NCBI GenBank assembly: GCA_035352635.1
Contig: DAOPYA010000007.1
Location: 3,654 to 67,653 of the forward strand
DNA from: Rifleibacterium sp035352635
Lineage (GTDB): Bacteria; Muiribacteriota; Ozemobacteria; Ozemobacterales; Ozemobacteraceae
Length of the DNA: 64,000 bases
Direction of reading: 5' to 3'
The notes under the pieces were generated by a model. The model worked only from the letters and a program-made list of their open reading frames with translations, did not search any database and was not told where the DNA came from. Positions 16,507-25,600 of this stretch are shown here, piece after piece. Every line of letters starts with the position of its first letter. The first letter of the stretch is position 1. The translations under genes were made by a program, and so were the position numbers.

Positions 16507-16535
16507 TTGACTAGATTCTTCAGGTATGTTAGCTT
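16507..16535 (+). promoter_or_regulatory. Possible sigma-70-type promoter of the glycan-style operon
   Basis: TTGACT (16507-16512) and TAGCTT (16530-16535) are separated by 17 bases. The site lies in the 83-base gap before the glycosyltransferase, whose start has a clear AGAGGGG ribosome site. No terminator is evident before it, so read-through from upstream is also possible. Confidence 0.4.
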
Positions 16536-16576
16536 GCTGTTACAGTAAAAGCTCACTGAAAGCAGAAGAGGGGCCA

Positions 16577-17473
16577 ATGAATAATTCGGGCGAAGTCTTA
16601 AAACAGGGAATCTCGATCATCGTTCCTGCCTACAATGAAGAACATGCCATTGCGGCGACTGTTGAAAAATGCCATGGCGTCTTCGCCTCATTCAAGGGCC
16701 TGTCCTTCGAGATAATCGTCGTTGATGATGGTTCTTCAGACAAGACTGCCGAGAATGTGCCAGGCGACAAGTGCCTGTTATTGAGGCATCCAAAAAACTA
16801 TGGCTATGGCCGTTCCCTGCTGCTGGGCATCAAAAAGGCCCGGTATCCATTCATTGGCATTGTTGATGCCGACAGCACCTACAACCCTGAAATCTTCAGA
16901 CGCATGATTCCGCTCATGGATATCTATGACATGGTGATCGGTGCGCGGCAGATTACCTCGCAGTCGCGTGTGGTCAGTCTGATGCGCACTACCTTGAAAC
17001 TTATGCTTAAATTCCTTGGTAATCATGACTCTCTCGACCCCAACAGCGGCATCAGAATTTTTAAAAAATCACTTGTCGAAAAGGGCGGGCACCTCTTCAG
17101 CAAAGGTTTCTCGTTTTCGACTTCGCTGACCTTTTTTGCTGCTCTCAATGACCAGTTTATCGAATACATTCCAATTGAGTATGGTGATCGCACCGGCGTT
17201 TCAAAAGTCCGTCACCTGCGAGATTCAATCAAAACCTTTTTTCTGGTTATCAGCATGTCGTTGATTTATCAGCCGATAAAATGTTTTGCCGGCCTTTTAT
17301 TTATGCATATTTCTGGTATTGCATCGCTGGTAGCGGTTAAAAACCGGCTGGGTCGCGATACTTTTCTTGGCTTCATATTTTCGCTGGGAGTAGGCGTTTT
17401 GACCATCGGGTTTTCCTTTCTTGCCTTCATCATGGGGAAATCTTATGTTGATACCTTGTCGAGACGCAAATAA
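16577..17473 (+). CDS. Family 2 glycosyltransferase (polyprenyl-phosphate sugar transferase type)
   Basis: This 298-residue protein starts at the ATG behind AGAGGGG; an earlier in-frame ATG at 16526 overlaps the promoter and is not favoured. The GT-A motifs are SIIVPAYNEE, IIVVDDGSSD, and the metal-binding DAD in GIVDADSTYNPE. Two hydrophobic helices near the C-terminus (about 220-290) anchor it in the membrane. It resembles dolichol-/undecaprenyl-phosphate mannose or glucose synthases (DPM1/GtrB/ArnC group), which charge a lipid carrier with one sugar. Its stop shares one base with the next start. The TMTC-like protein at the end of this operon could use such a lipid-linked sugar. Confidence 0.88.
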   Translation: MNNSGEVLKQGISIIVPAYNEEHAIAATVEKCHGVFASFKGLSFEIIVVDDGSSDKTAENVPGDKCLLLRHPKNYGYGRSLLLGIKKARYPFIGIVDADSTYNPEIFRRMIPLMDIYDMVIGARQITSQSRVVSLMRTTLKLMLKFLGNHDSLDPNSGIRIFKKSLVEKGGHLFSKGFSFSTSLTFFAALNDQFIEYIPIEYGDRTGVSKVRHLRDSIKTFFLVISMSLIYQPIKCFAGLLFMHISGIASLVAVKNRLGRDTFLGFIFSLGVGVLTIGFSFLAFIMGKSYVDTLSRRK

Positions 17474-18996
17474 TGCAGGAAACTCAAGCCACCGTCGTTC
17501 TAATTCAGCCCCGGATGGGCTTGTCTGGCGAATTTTCACAGCATCTGCCGCTGAGTCTTCTTTATATCGCCTCGGCCTTGAAAAAGCTGGCAGTGCGTGT
17601 CGAGATTCTTGATGCCAGGGTCATTGAAGACGACTGGCGAGTTCGGCTCAAAAAACTTCTGGCTTTGCAGCCGCTCTGGGTCGGCTTTACCGTGATGGCG
17701 GGGTTTCCAACTGCCCATGCCCGAGAAATTTCAAACTTCATCAGAGCCTGTTCGCCTGCCCCGATCGTCTGGGGCGGTGCAATGCCAACCGTCGATGCCT
17801 CATCATGTCTGAACGACAGCAGCATCGACTTCGCAGTGGCCGGCAGCGGTATATCTGCCACTGCTTTGCTTACTGAAGCCCTTCTGGCCGGAAAAGCCGC
17901 TGATGCTGAGTGCCTGAAGCAGATTCCCGGTCTGGCCTTTAAGATTGCCGGTCAGCACTATTTCAACCCCAGATTTCATGGCTTTGAACATGTCGGCTAC
18001 ACTGACCTGCCCTATGAATTGATTGAAGACTACTCTGTCTACGGGCAGATTGGCTCAAATGAACGAATTTTTCCGATTTACAGTGCTTACGGCTGCCCTT
18101 ATCACTGTGCCTTTTGTATTTCGCCGGCTCTTTATCGTGACTTTTCGCCAAAATGGGCGCCGGTAGGCGCCCGTGAGACTGTTGATCATATTGAGTTTTT
18201 GCAGCGCAACTACGGGGCGACCACCATCTATTTTTATGATGACGATTCCTTTGTTAACCTTGAACACATTCGCGCTATAGTCACCACAATGAAAGACAGA
18301 GGCATAAAAATCAGGCTGAGCTTCAGAGGTGCGCGGGTAGACGAGATTAAACGCATGGATGACAGTTTCCTTGAATTGTTGAGTGAAACTGGAACCGAGA
18401 TGCTGCATGTCGGCGTTGAATCTGGTTGTCAGCGTGTTCTTGACCTTTTTCAAAAGGGAATTACCGTCGAAGATATTCTAGCTATTAATCGAAAACTCGC
18501 CCGGCACCCAAAATTGATCGCCGCCTACAACTGGATCGTCGGCACCCCCTCAGAAACAGTTGCCGAAATTCGCCAGACCACCCGGCTTCTTTCGCAACTG
18601 ATTAAAGACAACTTCCGTTGTTTTATTTTTCAGCCCAATATTTTTCGGGTGGTTCCAGGCTCGGTACTTGGTGAAAAGGCGAAAACCATGGGCTATAAGT
18701 CGCCTGCAACCCTCGATGAATGGGTAAATTCTGAGATTGAACAAGATGTTTCGGCACCCTGGCTTTCGCAAGAATTGAAACAATACATCAGAATGTTGCA
18801 GGTAACCGCCTATTTTGTTGATGATAAAGCTGAGTTACTGCTTAACAGCGGTTCTTTTAAAGACGCGTTGATTAAATTGGCCTCAAAGCTCTATCAACCG
18901 CTGGCCATGTTTCGTTTTAAATCAGGCTGGTCGGGGATGCTCATCGAGTCAGAATTGTTTTTCCTCGCACAAAAATTGCTCAAGTGGTGGCGCTGA
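17473..18996 (+). CDS. B12-binding-domain-type radical SAM protein
   Basis: This 507-residue protein has an N-terminal cobalamin-binding-like Rossmann fold (about 1-140: LSLLYIASALKKL, VGFTVMAGFPTAH, IVWGGAMPT). The radical SAM core carries the iron-sulfur ligands Cys208, Cys212 and Cys215 (YGCPYHCAFC), followed by an Elp3-like segment with YFYDDDSF and HVGVESG. The usual GEGE-type motif after IDF reads AGSGIS, and no DxHxxG cobalamin motif is evident, so B12 may not be bound as usual. Family members catalyse methylations, rearrangements or other radical chemistry on lipids, peptides and glycans. Placement between a glycosyltransferase and AsnB suggests envelope glycan or lipid modification; the reaction is not deducible. 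Confidence 0.85.
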   Translation: MQETQATVVLIQPRMGLSGEFSQHLPLSLLYIASALKKLAVRVEILDARVIEDDWRVRLKKLLALQPLWVGFTVMAGFPTAHAREISNFIRACSPAPIVWGGAMPTVDASSCLNDSSIDFAVAGSGISATALLTEALLAGKAADAECLKQIPGLAFKIAGQHYFNPRFHGFEHVGYTDLPYELIEDYSVYGQIGSNERIFPIYSAYGCPYHCAFCISPALYRDFSPKWAPVGARETVDHIEFLQRNYGATTIYFYDDDSFVNLEHIRAIVTTMKDRGIKIRLSFRGARVDEIKRMDDSFLELLSETGTEMLHVGVESGCQRVLDLFQKGITVEDILAINRKLARHPKLIAAYNWIVGTPSETVAEIRQTTRLLSQLIKDNFRCFIFQPNIFRVVPGSVLGEKAKTMGYKSPATLDEWVNSEIEQDVSAPWLSQELKQYIRMLQVTAYFVDDKAELLLNSGSFKDALIKLASKLYQPLAMFRFKSGWSGMLIESELFFLAQKLLKWWR

Positions 18997-19002
18997 GCTA
19001 TT

Positions 19003-20874
19003 ATGTGTGGCATCTGCGGTTTTTTGGGCAACTCGGCTGAAGAACCTTTTGCGGTCGTCAAGGGCATGGCGGCCAGTATCAGGCATCGGGGTGCTGAGGC
19101 GGATGGTTTTTTTCTCGAAAGGCCCGTAGCTCTCGGGCACCAGCGACTGTCGATTCTTGATCTTGCCGCCCGGGCAGATCAACCGTTTAAATCGGCTGAC
19201 GGGCGCTTTGTTTTGGTTTTTAACGGTGAAATATACAATTACCGTGAACTGCAGGGCATGCTTGCGGGTTTTACGCCGCACACCACCTCAGATACCGAAA
19301 TTCTGACCGAGTTATGGGCGCGACTCGGGCCCGATTGTCTGCAATACCTGAACGGCATGTTTGCCTTTGCCATTTTCGACCGGCACGAAAAAAGTCTTTT
19401 CTGCGTCAGAGATCGTCTTGGCGTCAAACCCTTTTATTACTGGCATGACGGCTCTGATTTTATTTTTGCATCAGAAGCCAAGGCGGTGCTCAGGCACCCG
19501 AAGATTACTGCGGTAACTGATTGGAAGGCTGTTTCAGATTATTTGTCGCTGGGTTATGTCACCGGATCTTCAACCATTTTTGCTGGGGTCAAAAAGCTTG
19601 AACCAGGCTGTTATCTAAAGGTTACCCCTGAAAGAATCAATAAAATCTGTTACTGGAATCTTGGCCAGAGGATTGCTGAAGGCCATTGCCGTGAATCAGA
19701 TGCTCTTCTCGACTTGCTCGACTCGGCGATCGAATACCGTCTGATCAGCGATGTTCCGGTTGGCTCGTTTTTGAGCGCTGGTATTGATTCTTCAGCTATA
19801 ACGGCGATTGCGGCACGCAAAAACCGCGATATTCAGACTTTTACCATCGGTTTTCGCGAAAAGTCCTATGATGAAGCGGTTGAGGCTGCCCGTTTTGCCG
19901 CAAAGCTCGGTTTGCCCAACCAGACCGATTACTTTTGCGAACCTGACAGCGATTTTTTGCAACTGGTGGTTAAATACTTTGACCAGCCGTTCGCAGATAC
20001 CTCGGTAATGCCCTTTTTTCAGCTGTGCAGTCTGGCTGCCAGGCGCATGAAAGTTGTTTTGAGCGGTGATGGCGGCGATGAACTTTTTGCCGGTTATGAA
20101 ACGCGCCGAGCCGATGCAATCGCTCTGACCGGGTATCGAACCGTGCCATTCTGGAACAACCTGCTGCGGCTTGGTTCAGGGGTAATGTCGCTAATACCGG
20201 CTGACCGCGGCAAGGTGTCGCTGCATTACAAACTCCGGCAGTTTCTTGAGTTCGCGCATCTTCCTCCCCAACAGAGCCATTTTTGCTGGCGCCTGCTCTT
20301 TACTGAAGACGAAAAACGCCGACTGTTAAGCCCACAGATCGTTGCAGGGCTTTCTGGCCATCAGACATGGAATACGGTATCAGAAATGTTTGCCGGGGTA
20401 AGTCATCTGCCGATTTTGCAACAGCAGGCGGTTGTCGATTTGCAGAGCTGGATGGCGGACGATATTCTTTATAAGGTTGATCAGGCTGCCATGGCCAGCA
20501 CTCTTGAGGTCAGATCACCCTTTCTTGATTACCGCCTGGTCGAATCTGCCTTTGCCATACCCGAAAAGCGCAAATTCAGCCTGCTGAAAAGCAAAACACT
20601 GCTGCGAAAAAAGCTGGCCCCGGTTTTGCCCCCTGAAATTCTGAAGCGAAAAAAAGAGGGGTTCGGAAGCCCGGTATCTATGTGGCTTGAAGGGCACCTG
20701 GCTGAAGTATTTCTTGACTGTATGCATGCCGAAGCGTTTAGAGAGGTTTTTCCTGATACGGCTGCGATTATGAAACTTTATGATGACCACCGCCAAAGGG
20801 TTAAAGACAACGGTTACCGACTCTGGGCGCTGCTGATGTTTGCCTTCTGGCAAAAAGAATGGATGCGGAAATGA
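19003..20874 (+). CDS. asnB: Asparagine synthase (glutamine-hydrolysing)
   Basis: This 623-residue protein has the glutaminase domain with catalytic Cys2 (MCGICGF), RHRGAEADG and FNGEIYNY. Its synthetase domain has the ATP pyrophosphatase loop FLSAGIDSSAITA, VLSGDGGDELFAGY and the membrane-proximal end KKEGFGSPVSMWL. Family members make asparagine, or amidate a carboxylate on sugars, peptides or other metabolites when encoded in biosynthetic clusters. The loop has Ala where many AsnB proteins have Gly (SAG instead of SGG), a variant also seen in cluster-associated members. It is six bases after the radical SAM gene and overlaps the next gene. The neighbours suggest amidation of a glycan precursor rather than bulk asparagine synthesis. 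Confidence 0.9.
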   Translation: MCGICGFLGNSAEEPFAVVKGMAASIRHRGAEADGFFLERPVALGHQRLSILDLAARADQPFKSADGRFVLVFNGEIYNYRELQGMLAGFTPHTTSDTEILTELWARLGPDCLQYLNGMFAFAIFDRHEKSLFCVRDRLGVKPFYYWHDGSDFIFASEAKAVLRHPKITAVTDWKAVSDYLSLGYVTGSSTIFAGVKKLEPGCYLKVTPERINKICYWNLGQRIAEGHCRESDALLDLLDSAIEYRLISDVPVGSFLSAGIDSSAITAIAARKNRDIQTFTIGFREKSYDEAVEAARFAAKLGLPNQTDYFCEPDSDFLQLVVKYFDQPFADTSVMPFFQLCSLAARRMKVVLSGDGGDELFAGYETRRADAIALTGYRTVPFWNNLLRLGSGVMSLIPADRGKVSLHYKLRQFLEFAHLPPQQSHFCWRLLFTEDEKRRLLSPQIVAGLSGHQTWNTVSEMFAGVSHLPILQQQAVVDLQSWMADDILYKVDQAAMASTLEVRSPFLDYRLVESAFAIPEKRKFSLLKSKTLLRKKLAPVLPPEILKRKKEGFGSPVSMWLEGHLAEVFLDCMHAEAFREVFPDTAAIMKLYDDHRQRVKDNGYRLWALLMFAFWQKEWMRK

Positions 20875-22709
20875 TACAGTTGATCGAGCGTATTGCTGCC
20901 AGACAATCTTATATGCTGTTTGCCCTGTGGCTGCTGCTGATCGTCACTTATGCTCCGGTTATTAATGCCGATTACGTGCTTTACGACGAAAACATCGATA
21001 TTCTTGGAAACCCGCTGATCAAGGCGCCCCTTACCTTGGGGGCGCTTAAAGATATTTTTACTTCATTCAGTGCCAATCAGTTTACCCCTTTGAGCACCAT
21101 GTCTTTCTGGCTTGAATATAATTTTTTTGGCTTTAACTCTTCGGTCTCGCATCTGGTAAATCTGCTGTTGCATCTTGCGGCCGCCAGCTTGGTTTTTCTG
21201 CTGTTGCGATCCTTGACCCAACGACCACTGTTCAGTCTGGTGATTGCCTCGCTCTGGGCCGTTCACCCTATGCAGGTCGAAACGGTTGCCTGGGCGCTCG
21301 AGCGCCGAAACCTTCTCTATGGGCTTTTTTACTTCGCTTCGTTGCATGCCTACGTGAATTATCAGGCTTCCGGGAGTCGCAAAGACCTTGCCATGGCAAC
21401 GATTTTTGTTGCTTTGTCAGGCCTGGCAAAGGCGTTGTCCTTTCTGCTGCCTGTCTGCTGGCTGATGCTCGACTGGCTTAAAAGAAGAAAACTGTCGGCG
21501 CGGCTTTTGGTTGAGAAAACCGGCGCTTTTTGTGTGGCCGCAGCTTTGTTTTTGGTGCTGCTTTTTGCCGCCGGCGGCGAAATCGCAAACTCCGAGCAGG
21601 CGATAAACAATTATCAGGTTGCCAGTTATGGCATGAGTCTTTATGTTGCCAAAACTTTGCTGCCGATGAATTTGTCGGCGGTCTGCGAGATTAATAATGC
21701 CACGGTCGGCCGACTGGCGGCCGGGCCGTATTACCTGCTGCTCTTAATTGTATTCGCTATTTATACAGGCAGAAAAAACAGAACGGTCGCTTTTGCCCTG
21801 TTGTTTTATTTCCTGCACATTTTGCCGCTTTCGGGGCTGATAAGAGTCGGTTACCAGTTTTATGCCGCCTGGCATTTTATGTATGTTCCGCTTTTGGGGG
21901 TTCTGATTGCCCTGGTCACGACTGTTGATGACTGGATTCTCAGATATGAAAAAGGCAACCTGGCGATGCCGGCGGCTCTGGTATTGATTCTGATCCTTGC
22001 GGTAATTTCGTTTAACCACAGTTTTCTCTGGCAGAACTCCCAGACTCTTTTTGAAAGTTGTCTGAAGATCGAGCCCCAAAACCGGTTTGCCCGAAATCAA
22101 CTGGCTCTCCATTTCCTGATTCAGGATCGTTTTGCTGAGGCAACACCGCATTATGAAGAAATTATCAGGCTGTATCCGACTTTTTACGGTGGCTATCATG
22201 GCCTCGGCCGCATCAATATGGCACTAAGACAAGCTGCTGTCGCCGAAGAAATGTTTGATAAGGCCGTTTATTATAACGTTGGTCGCTCTGATATTCTTAA
22301 TGATCGGGGTTACCTGCGACTTTTTCTGAAGAAGTTCCGGGGCGCTGAAGACGATTTTTCTATATCTCTCGGCTATGAAGACGATGTTGATGTGCAATAT
22401 CTGAGAGCCGAGAGTCGCCGCCGGCAGGGCGATTACACAGGTGCAATCGATGACATGCAGTTAGTAATCGCGGCGCAGTCGTTTAATTTCAGCGCCCGGG
22501 CAAGTCTCTTTGAGATATTTGTCGAAAGCGGCAGGTATCTGGCAGCCATCGAACCTTTGCTGGCAATATTCCGCGAGATCGGTGCGCATCAGCATGAACT
22601 CAGCCACTATCAGGCCCTGCTTTTTACTCCCAGCGTTTCTCAGACCTTGATTCGCATGCTGCCTTTCCGAAATCTTTTTCTTTATCGTCTTGGCTGGTAT
22701 CCCCTGTGA
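20871..22709 (+). CDS. TMTC-like multi-pass membrane protein with C-terminal TPR repeats
   Basis: The protein has 612 residues, starting at the ATG that overlaps the asnB stop (ATGA). About ten membrane helices occupy residues 1-385. The first periplasmic loop has DYVLYDENIDI and the sequence continues FTPLSTMSFWLEYNFFG. Then come LWAVHPMQVETVAWALERRNLLYGLF and a region of TPR repeats (about 400-570: RFARNQLALHFLIQDRF, YGGYHGLGRINMAL). This is the architecture of bacterial relatives of the eukaryotic TMTC1-4 O-mannosyltransferases (DUF1736/GT-C type), which take mannose from dolichyl-phosphate. A lipid-linked sugar donor could come from the GT2 enzyme encoded first in this operon. The acceptor is unknown. 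Confidence 0.78.
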   Translation: MIQLIERIAARQSYMLFALWLLLIVTYAPVINADYVLYDENIDILGNPLIKAPLTLGALKDIFTSFSANQFTPLSTMSFWLEYNFFGFNSSVSHLVNLLLHLAAASLVFLLLRSLTQRPLFSLVIASLWAVHPMQVETVAWALERRNLLYGLFYFASLHAYVNYQASGSRKDLAMATIFVALSGLAKALSFLLPVCWLMLDWLKRRKLSARLLVEKTGAFCVAAALFLVLLFAAGGEIANSEQAINNYQVASYGMSLYVAKTLLPMNLSAVCEINNATVGRLAAGPYYLLLLIVFAIYTGRKNRTVAFALLFYFLHILPLSGLIRVGYQFYAAWHFMYVPLLGVLIALVTTVDDWILRYEKGNLAMPAALVLILILAVISFNHSFLWQNSQTLFESCLKIEPQNRFARNQLALHFLIQDRFAEATPHYEEIIRLYPTFYGGYHGLGRINMALRQAAVAEEMFDKAVYYNVGRSDILNDRGYLRLFLKKFRGAEDDFSISLGYEDDVDVQYLRAESRRRQGDYTGAIDDMQLVIAAQSFNFSARASLFEIFVESGRYLAAIEPLLAIFREIGAHQHELSHYQALLFTPSVSQTLIRMLPFRNLFLYRLGWYPL

Positions 22710-22729
22710 CGTATGGTGATTTTGTGCCG

Positions 22730-22759
22730 TTGACAAGCTGATAATGGTTGTGTTAGGCT
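22730..22759 (+). promoter_or_regulatory. Likely promoter of the purine phosphorylase-prfA operon
   Basis: A perfect -35 box TTGACA (22730-22735) is followed after 18 bases by TAGGCT (22754-22759), a partial match to the -10 consensus. It lies in the 97-base gap before the phosphorylase gene. Confidence 0.5.
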
Positions 22760-22806
22760 GCTCTGCCGCATCTGATGCGTGATTCTGCCCGATTAAGGAA
22801 ACCGTA

Positions 22807-23628
22807 ATGGAAATTAAAGCAAAAATTCAGCAGGCCGTCGATTTTATCCGTACAAAAACGAAAGTCAGGCCGCAGGTTGCCCTGGTGCTTGGTTCAGGGC
22901 TTGGCAAATTTGCTGACGAAATTAAAAATGCCATCGCTATTCCCTACGAACAGATTCCACATTTCCCGGTATCGACGGTTAAGGGGCATGCCGGCAAACT
23001 TGTAATCGGTGAAGCCGGCGGCAAAAATGTCGTAGCGATGCAGGGTCGGTTTCATTTCTATGAAGGCTACAGCATGCATGAAATCACCTTTCCGATGCGG
23101 GTAATGCTTGCCCTGGGTATTGACGACCTGATCATCACCAACGCATCTGGCGGCCTGAATCGCAACTTCAAGGTCGGTGACCTGATGATAATGACCGATC
23201 ATATCAATTTCATGGGTGGCAATCCTTTGATCGGCCGCAACGACGACAGCATGGGGCCGCGTTTCCCGCCAATGCAGGGTATTTATACCAGAGACCTTGT
23301 TGATGCGGCTATGCAGGTCGGTCGTGCCATCGGCGCTCCGGTTGAACGTGGTGTCTATCTGGCGGTCAGTGGCCCGAATTATGAAACCGCCGCAGAACTT
23401 CGTGCTTTTAAAGTCTGGGGTGCTGATGCAGTAGGCATGTCTACGGTTCCTGAAGTCATTGTTGCTGTGCATGGGGGCATTAAAAGAATCCTCGGCATCA
23501 GCTGCATTACCGATATGGCCACTGGCGAAAGCCACGAAAACGTTAACCACGAAGAAGTTATTGCCGCTGCTGCTTCTGCACAGCCGTATTTCCTCAAGCT
23601 CATCCAGCAAATGCTCGAAAGGCTCTAA
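22807..23628 (+). CDS. punA: Purine nucleoside phosphorylase (PNP family, trimeric type)
   Basis: This 273-residue enzyme cleaves inosine and guanosine with phosphate for purine salvage. Phosphate-binding motifs are VLGSGLGKFAD, GHAGKLVIGE and MQGRFHFYEGY. The base and sugar pocket segments are ITNASGGLN, DHINFMGGNPL, SGPNYETAAELRA and MSTVPEVIVA. Length and motifs match trimeric class II PNPs such as punA; the gene symbol is by family. The phosphorylase is followed after three bases by prfA, so it shares an operon with translation and tRNA-modification genes. Confidence 0.93.
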   Translation: MEIKAKIQQAVDFIRTKTKVRPQVALVLGSGLGKFADEIKNAIAIPYEQIPHFPVSTVKGHAGKLVIGEAGGKNVVAMQGRFHFYEGYSMHEITFPMRVMLALGIDDLIITNASGGLNRNFKVGDLMIMTDHINFMGGNPLIGRNDDSMGPRFPPMQGIYTRDLVDAAMQVGRAIGAPVERGVYLAVSGPNYETAAELRAFKVWGADAVGMSTVPEVIVAVHGGIKRILGISCITDMATGESHENVNHEEVIAAAASAQPYFLKLIQQMLERL

Positions 23629-23631
23629 AAA

Positions 23632-24708
23632 GTGCTTGATAAGCTGGAGTCGGTCAAAGAAAATTATAAAGAGCTTACTGATAAGCTTTCTAACCCGAAA
23701 GTCATCAGCAATCAGGCTGAATTTCAGAAACTGGCAAAACGCCGGGCTGAACTTGGGCCGGTGGTTGAGGCCTACGCGCGCTTCTGCGAACTGCGAAGCA
23801 GTTGCGATGGCGCCGAGCATATGCTGGCCTGTGAGACCGACAAAGAACTTAAAGAGATGGCTGAACTCGAAATAGCTGAGCTGAAGCCGCAGCTTGAAGA
23901 ACTCGAAAAGCAGCTAAAGATGCTGTTGGTGCCGAAAGATGAAGATGACGGCAAAAACACGATTTTTGAAATTCGTGCCGGCACCGGCGGCGAAGAAGCC
24001 GCCCTGTTCGCCGCTGATCTTTATCGAATGTATTCGCGTTTTGCCGAACGCCAGGGCTGGAAATGTGAATTGATGAGCATCAGCGACACGGGTATCGGCG
24101 GTATCAAAGAAGTGGTTTTTGCAGTTCAGGGTTCTGGGGCTTTTGGCAAACTCAAGTTTGAAAGCGGTGTGCATCGCGTGCAGCGTGTGCCGGCCACCGA
24201 AGCCTCCGGAAGAGTTCACACCTCGGCGGCGACCGTTGCCGTTCTGCCCGAAGCCGAAGATGTTGATGTCAGTTTCGATGAGAATGAATTGCGTATCGAC
24301 GTTTTCAGATCATCTGGGCCGGGCGGACAGAGCGTCAATACCACAGATTCGGCGGTGCGGGTCACCCATCTGCCGACGGGTATTGTCGTCAGCTGCCAGG
24401 ATGAAAAAAGTCAGCACAAGAACAAGGCAAAAGCCATACGTATTCTCAAGGCCAGATTGCTTGATAATGCCCGTCTGCAACGCGACAATGCCCGGGCCGA
24501 AAACCGACGCAGCCAGGTCGGCAGCGGCGACCGCTCAGAGCGCATCCGCACTTATAATTTCCCGCAGCAACGCCTGACTGACCACCGCATCAATCTAACT
24601 GTTTACCGCCTCAATGAAATTATCGATGGCGATCTCGACGACATCATCAACGCCCTCGGCGAAGCCGATAACCTGCGCAAACTCTCTGAAGTCCAGGAAG
24701 AAAGATAA
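23632..24708 (+). CDS. prfA: Peptide chain release factor 1
   Basis: This 358-residue translation terminator recognises UAA and UAG. The codon-reading tripeptide is PAT within RVQRVPATEASGRVHTS, which is RF1-type rather than the SPF of RF2. The peptidyl-tRNA hydrolysis motif GGQ lies in SSGPGGQSVNTTDSAVR. The start is GTG, three bases after the phosphorylase stop. The next gene, prmC, encodes the methyltransferase that modifies the Gln of GGQ, and the prfA-prmC-tsaC order is widespread in bacteria. Confidence 0.97.
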   Translation: MLDKLESVKENYKELTDKLSNPKVISNQAEFQKLAKRRAELGPVVEAYARFCELRSSCDGAEHMLACETDKELKEMAELEIAELKPQLEELEKQLKMLLVPKDEDDGKNTIFEIRAGTGGEEAALFAADLYRMYSRFAERQGWKCELMSISDTGIGGIKEVVFAVQGSGAFGKLKFESGVHRVQRVPATEASGRVHTSAATVAVLPEAEDVDVSFDENELRIDVFRSSGPGGQSVNTTDSAVRVTHLPTGIVVSCQDEKSQHKNKAKAIRILKARLLDNARLQRDNARAENRRSQVGSGDRSERIRTYNFPQQRLTDHRINLTVYRLNEIIDGDLDDIINALGEADNLRKLSEVQEER

Positions 24709-24717
24709 CCGGCGCTC

Positions 24718-25581
24718 ATGGCAATTCTGACGGTGCGCCAGCTCATTCTCAATGCCCGGCGCGAGCTTGCCGGCCACCAGATCGAAGATGCCGCCTTCAA
24801 TGCCGACTGTCTCGCCGCCAGGGTGCTTGGCGTTAATAATGGCAGCCTGCTCCGTTTTTGGGAAACCCCTGCCACCGACCAGTTCTGCCGTGAGTTCGCG
24901 TCGCTGCTGCACAGACGTTGCCAGCATGAACCCCTGCAATATCTGGTGGGCGAATGGGGCTTTCTCGATTTTGAGGTGCAGGTCGGCCCCGGGGCCCTTA
25001 TTCCCCGACCCGAAACCGAAGAAGTCTTTCTGGCAGCGGCCCGGGCTATAGATGAACGACCATTTAAAACAGGTTTCCGGTTCGCCGATATCGGCACCGG
25101 AACAGGCATTCTTGGCATCGCCATGGCCCGCCGCTTCCCGGGCGCCGCAGGTTTCCTCGTTGATTTATCAGCAGAGGCTCTGGCGCTTGCCCAGGGTAAT
25201 CTCAAAAAGTTCAGCGAAATTGAAGGCCGCCTGGCCCTGCTGCAGGGTGATCTGCTGAGCGCTTTTGCCGATGCTTCACTGCACATGATTATTTCTAATC
25301 CACCATACGTTGTTTCTGAAGACATCCCGAATTTGCAGCCCGAAGTCAGCAAGTTTGAACCAGAAATGGCTCTCGACGGCGGGCCGCACGGTATTGAACT
25401 CATCGAACAACTTCTGGTCGAGGCCTGGCGTGTTCTTCTTCCGGGCGGCCTGCTTGTTTTTGAACATGGGCACGGGCAACGCCCCGAACTGCTGAAACTG
25501 ACTGCCAGCCGCTGGCAACTTTTGCTGGCCGGCGATGATCTGTGTGGGCGCCAGCGCTACCTGGTGCTCGAACGAATTTGA
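24718..25581 (+). CDS. prmC: Release factor glutamine methyltransferase
   Basis: This 287-residue SAM-dependent methyltransferase N5-methylates the Gln of the release-factor GGQ motif. It has the N-terminal helical domain, the motif ADIGTGTGILGIAMA, the catalytic NPPY in MIISNPPYVV, and the typical LIPRPETEE segment (GALIPRPETEEV). It follows prfA after nine bases, matching its substrate gene. Confidence 0.96.
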   Translation: MAILTVRQLILNARRELAGHQIEDAAFNADCLAARVLGVNNGSLLRFWETPATDQFCREFASLLHRRCQHEPLQYLVGEWGFLDFEVQVGPGALIPRPETEEVFLAAARAIDERPFKTGFRFADIGTGTGILGIAMARRFPGAAGFLVDLSAEALALAQGNLKKFSEIEGRLALLQGDLLSAFADASLHMIISNPPYVVSEDIPNLQPEVSKFEPEMALDGGPHGIELIEQLLVEAWRVLLPGGLLVFEHGHGQRPELLKLTASRWQLLLAGDDLCGRQRYLVLERI

Positions 25582-25600
25582 TTCTGACTGTGAGGTCTTA

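Noticed and set aside
16577..22709. Exosortase or other named exopolysaccharide gene cluster
   Set aside because: AsnB and GT2 occur in such clusters, but no exosortase, polymerase, flippase or export gene is present.
22894..23820. 308-codon minus-strand frame across the purine phosphorylase and prfA
   Set aside because: It lies wholly opposite two well-identified genes, and its translation shows no family motif.
24603..25403. 266-codon minus-strand frame opposite prmC
   Set aside because: Ser/Arg-rich composition typical of a frame opposite a GC-biased gene; prmC motifs are certain.
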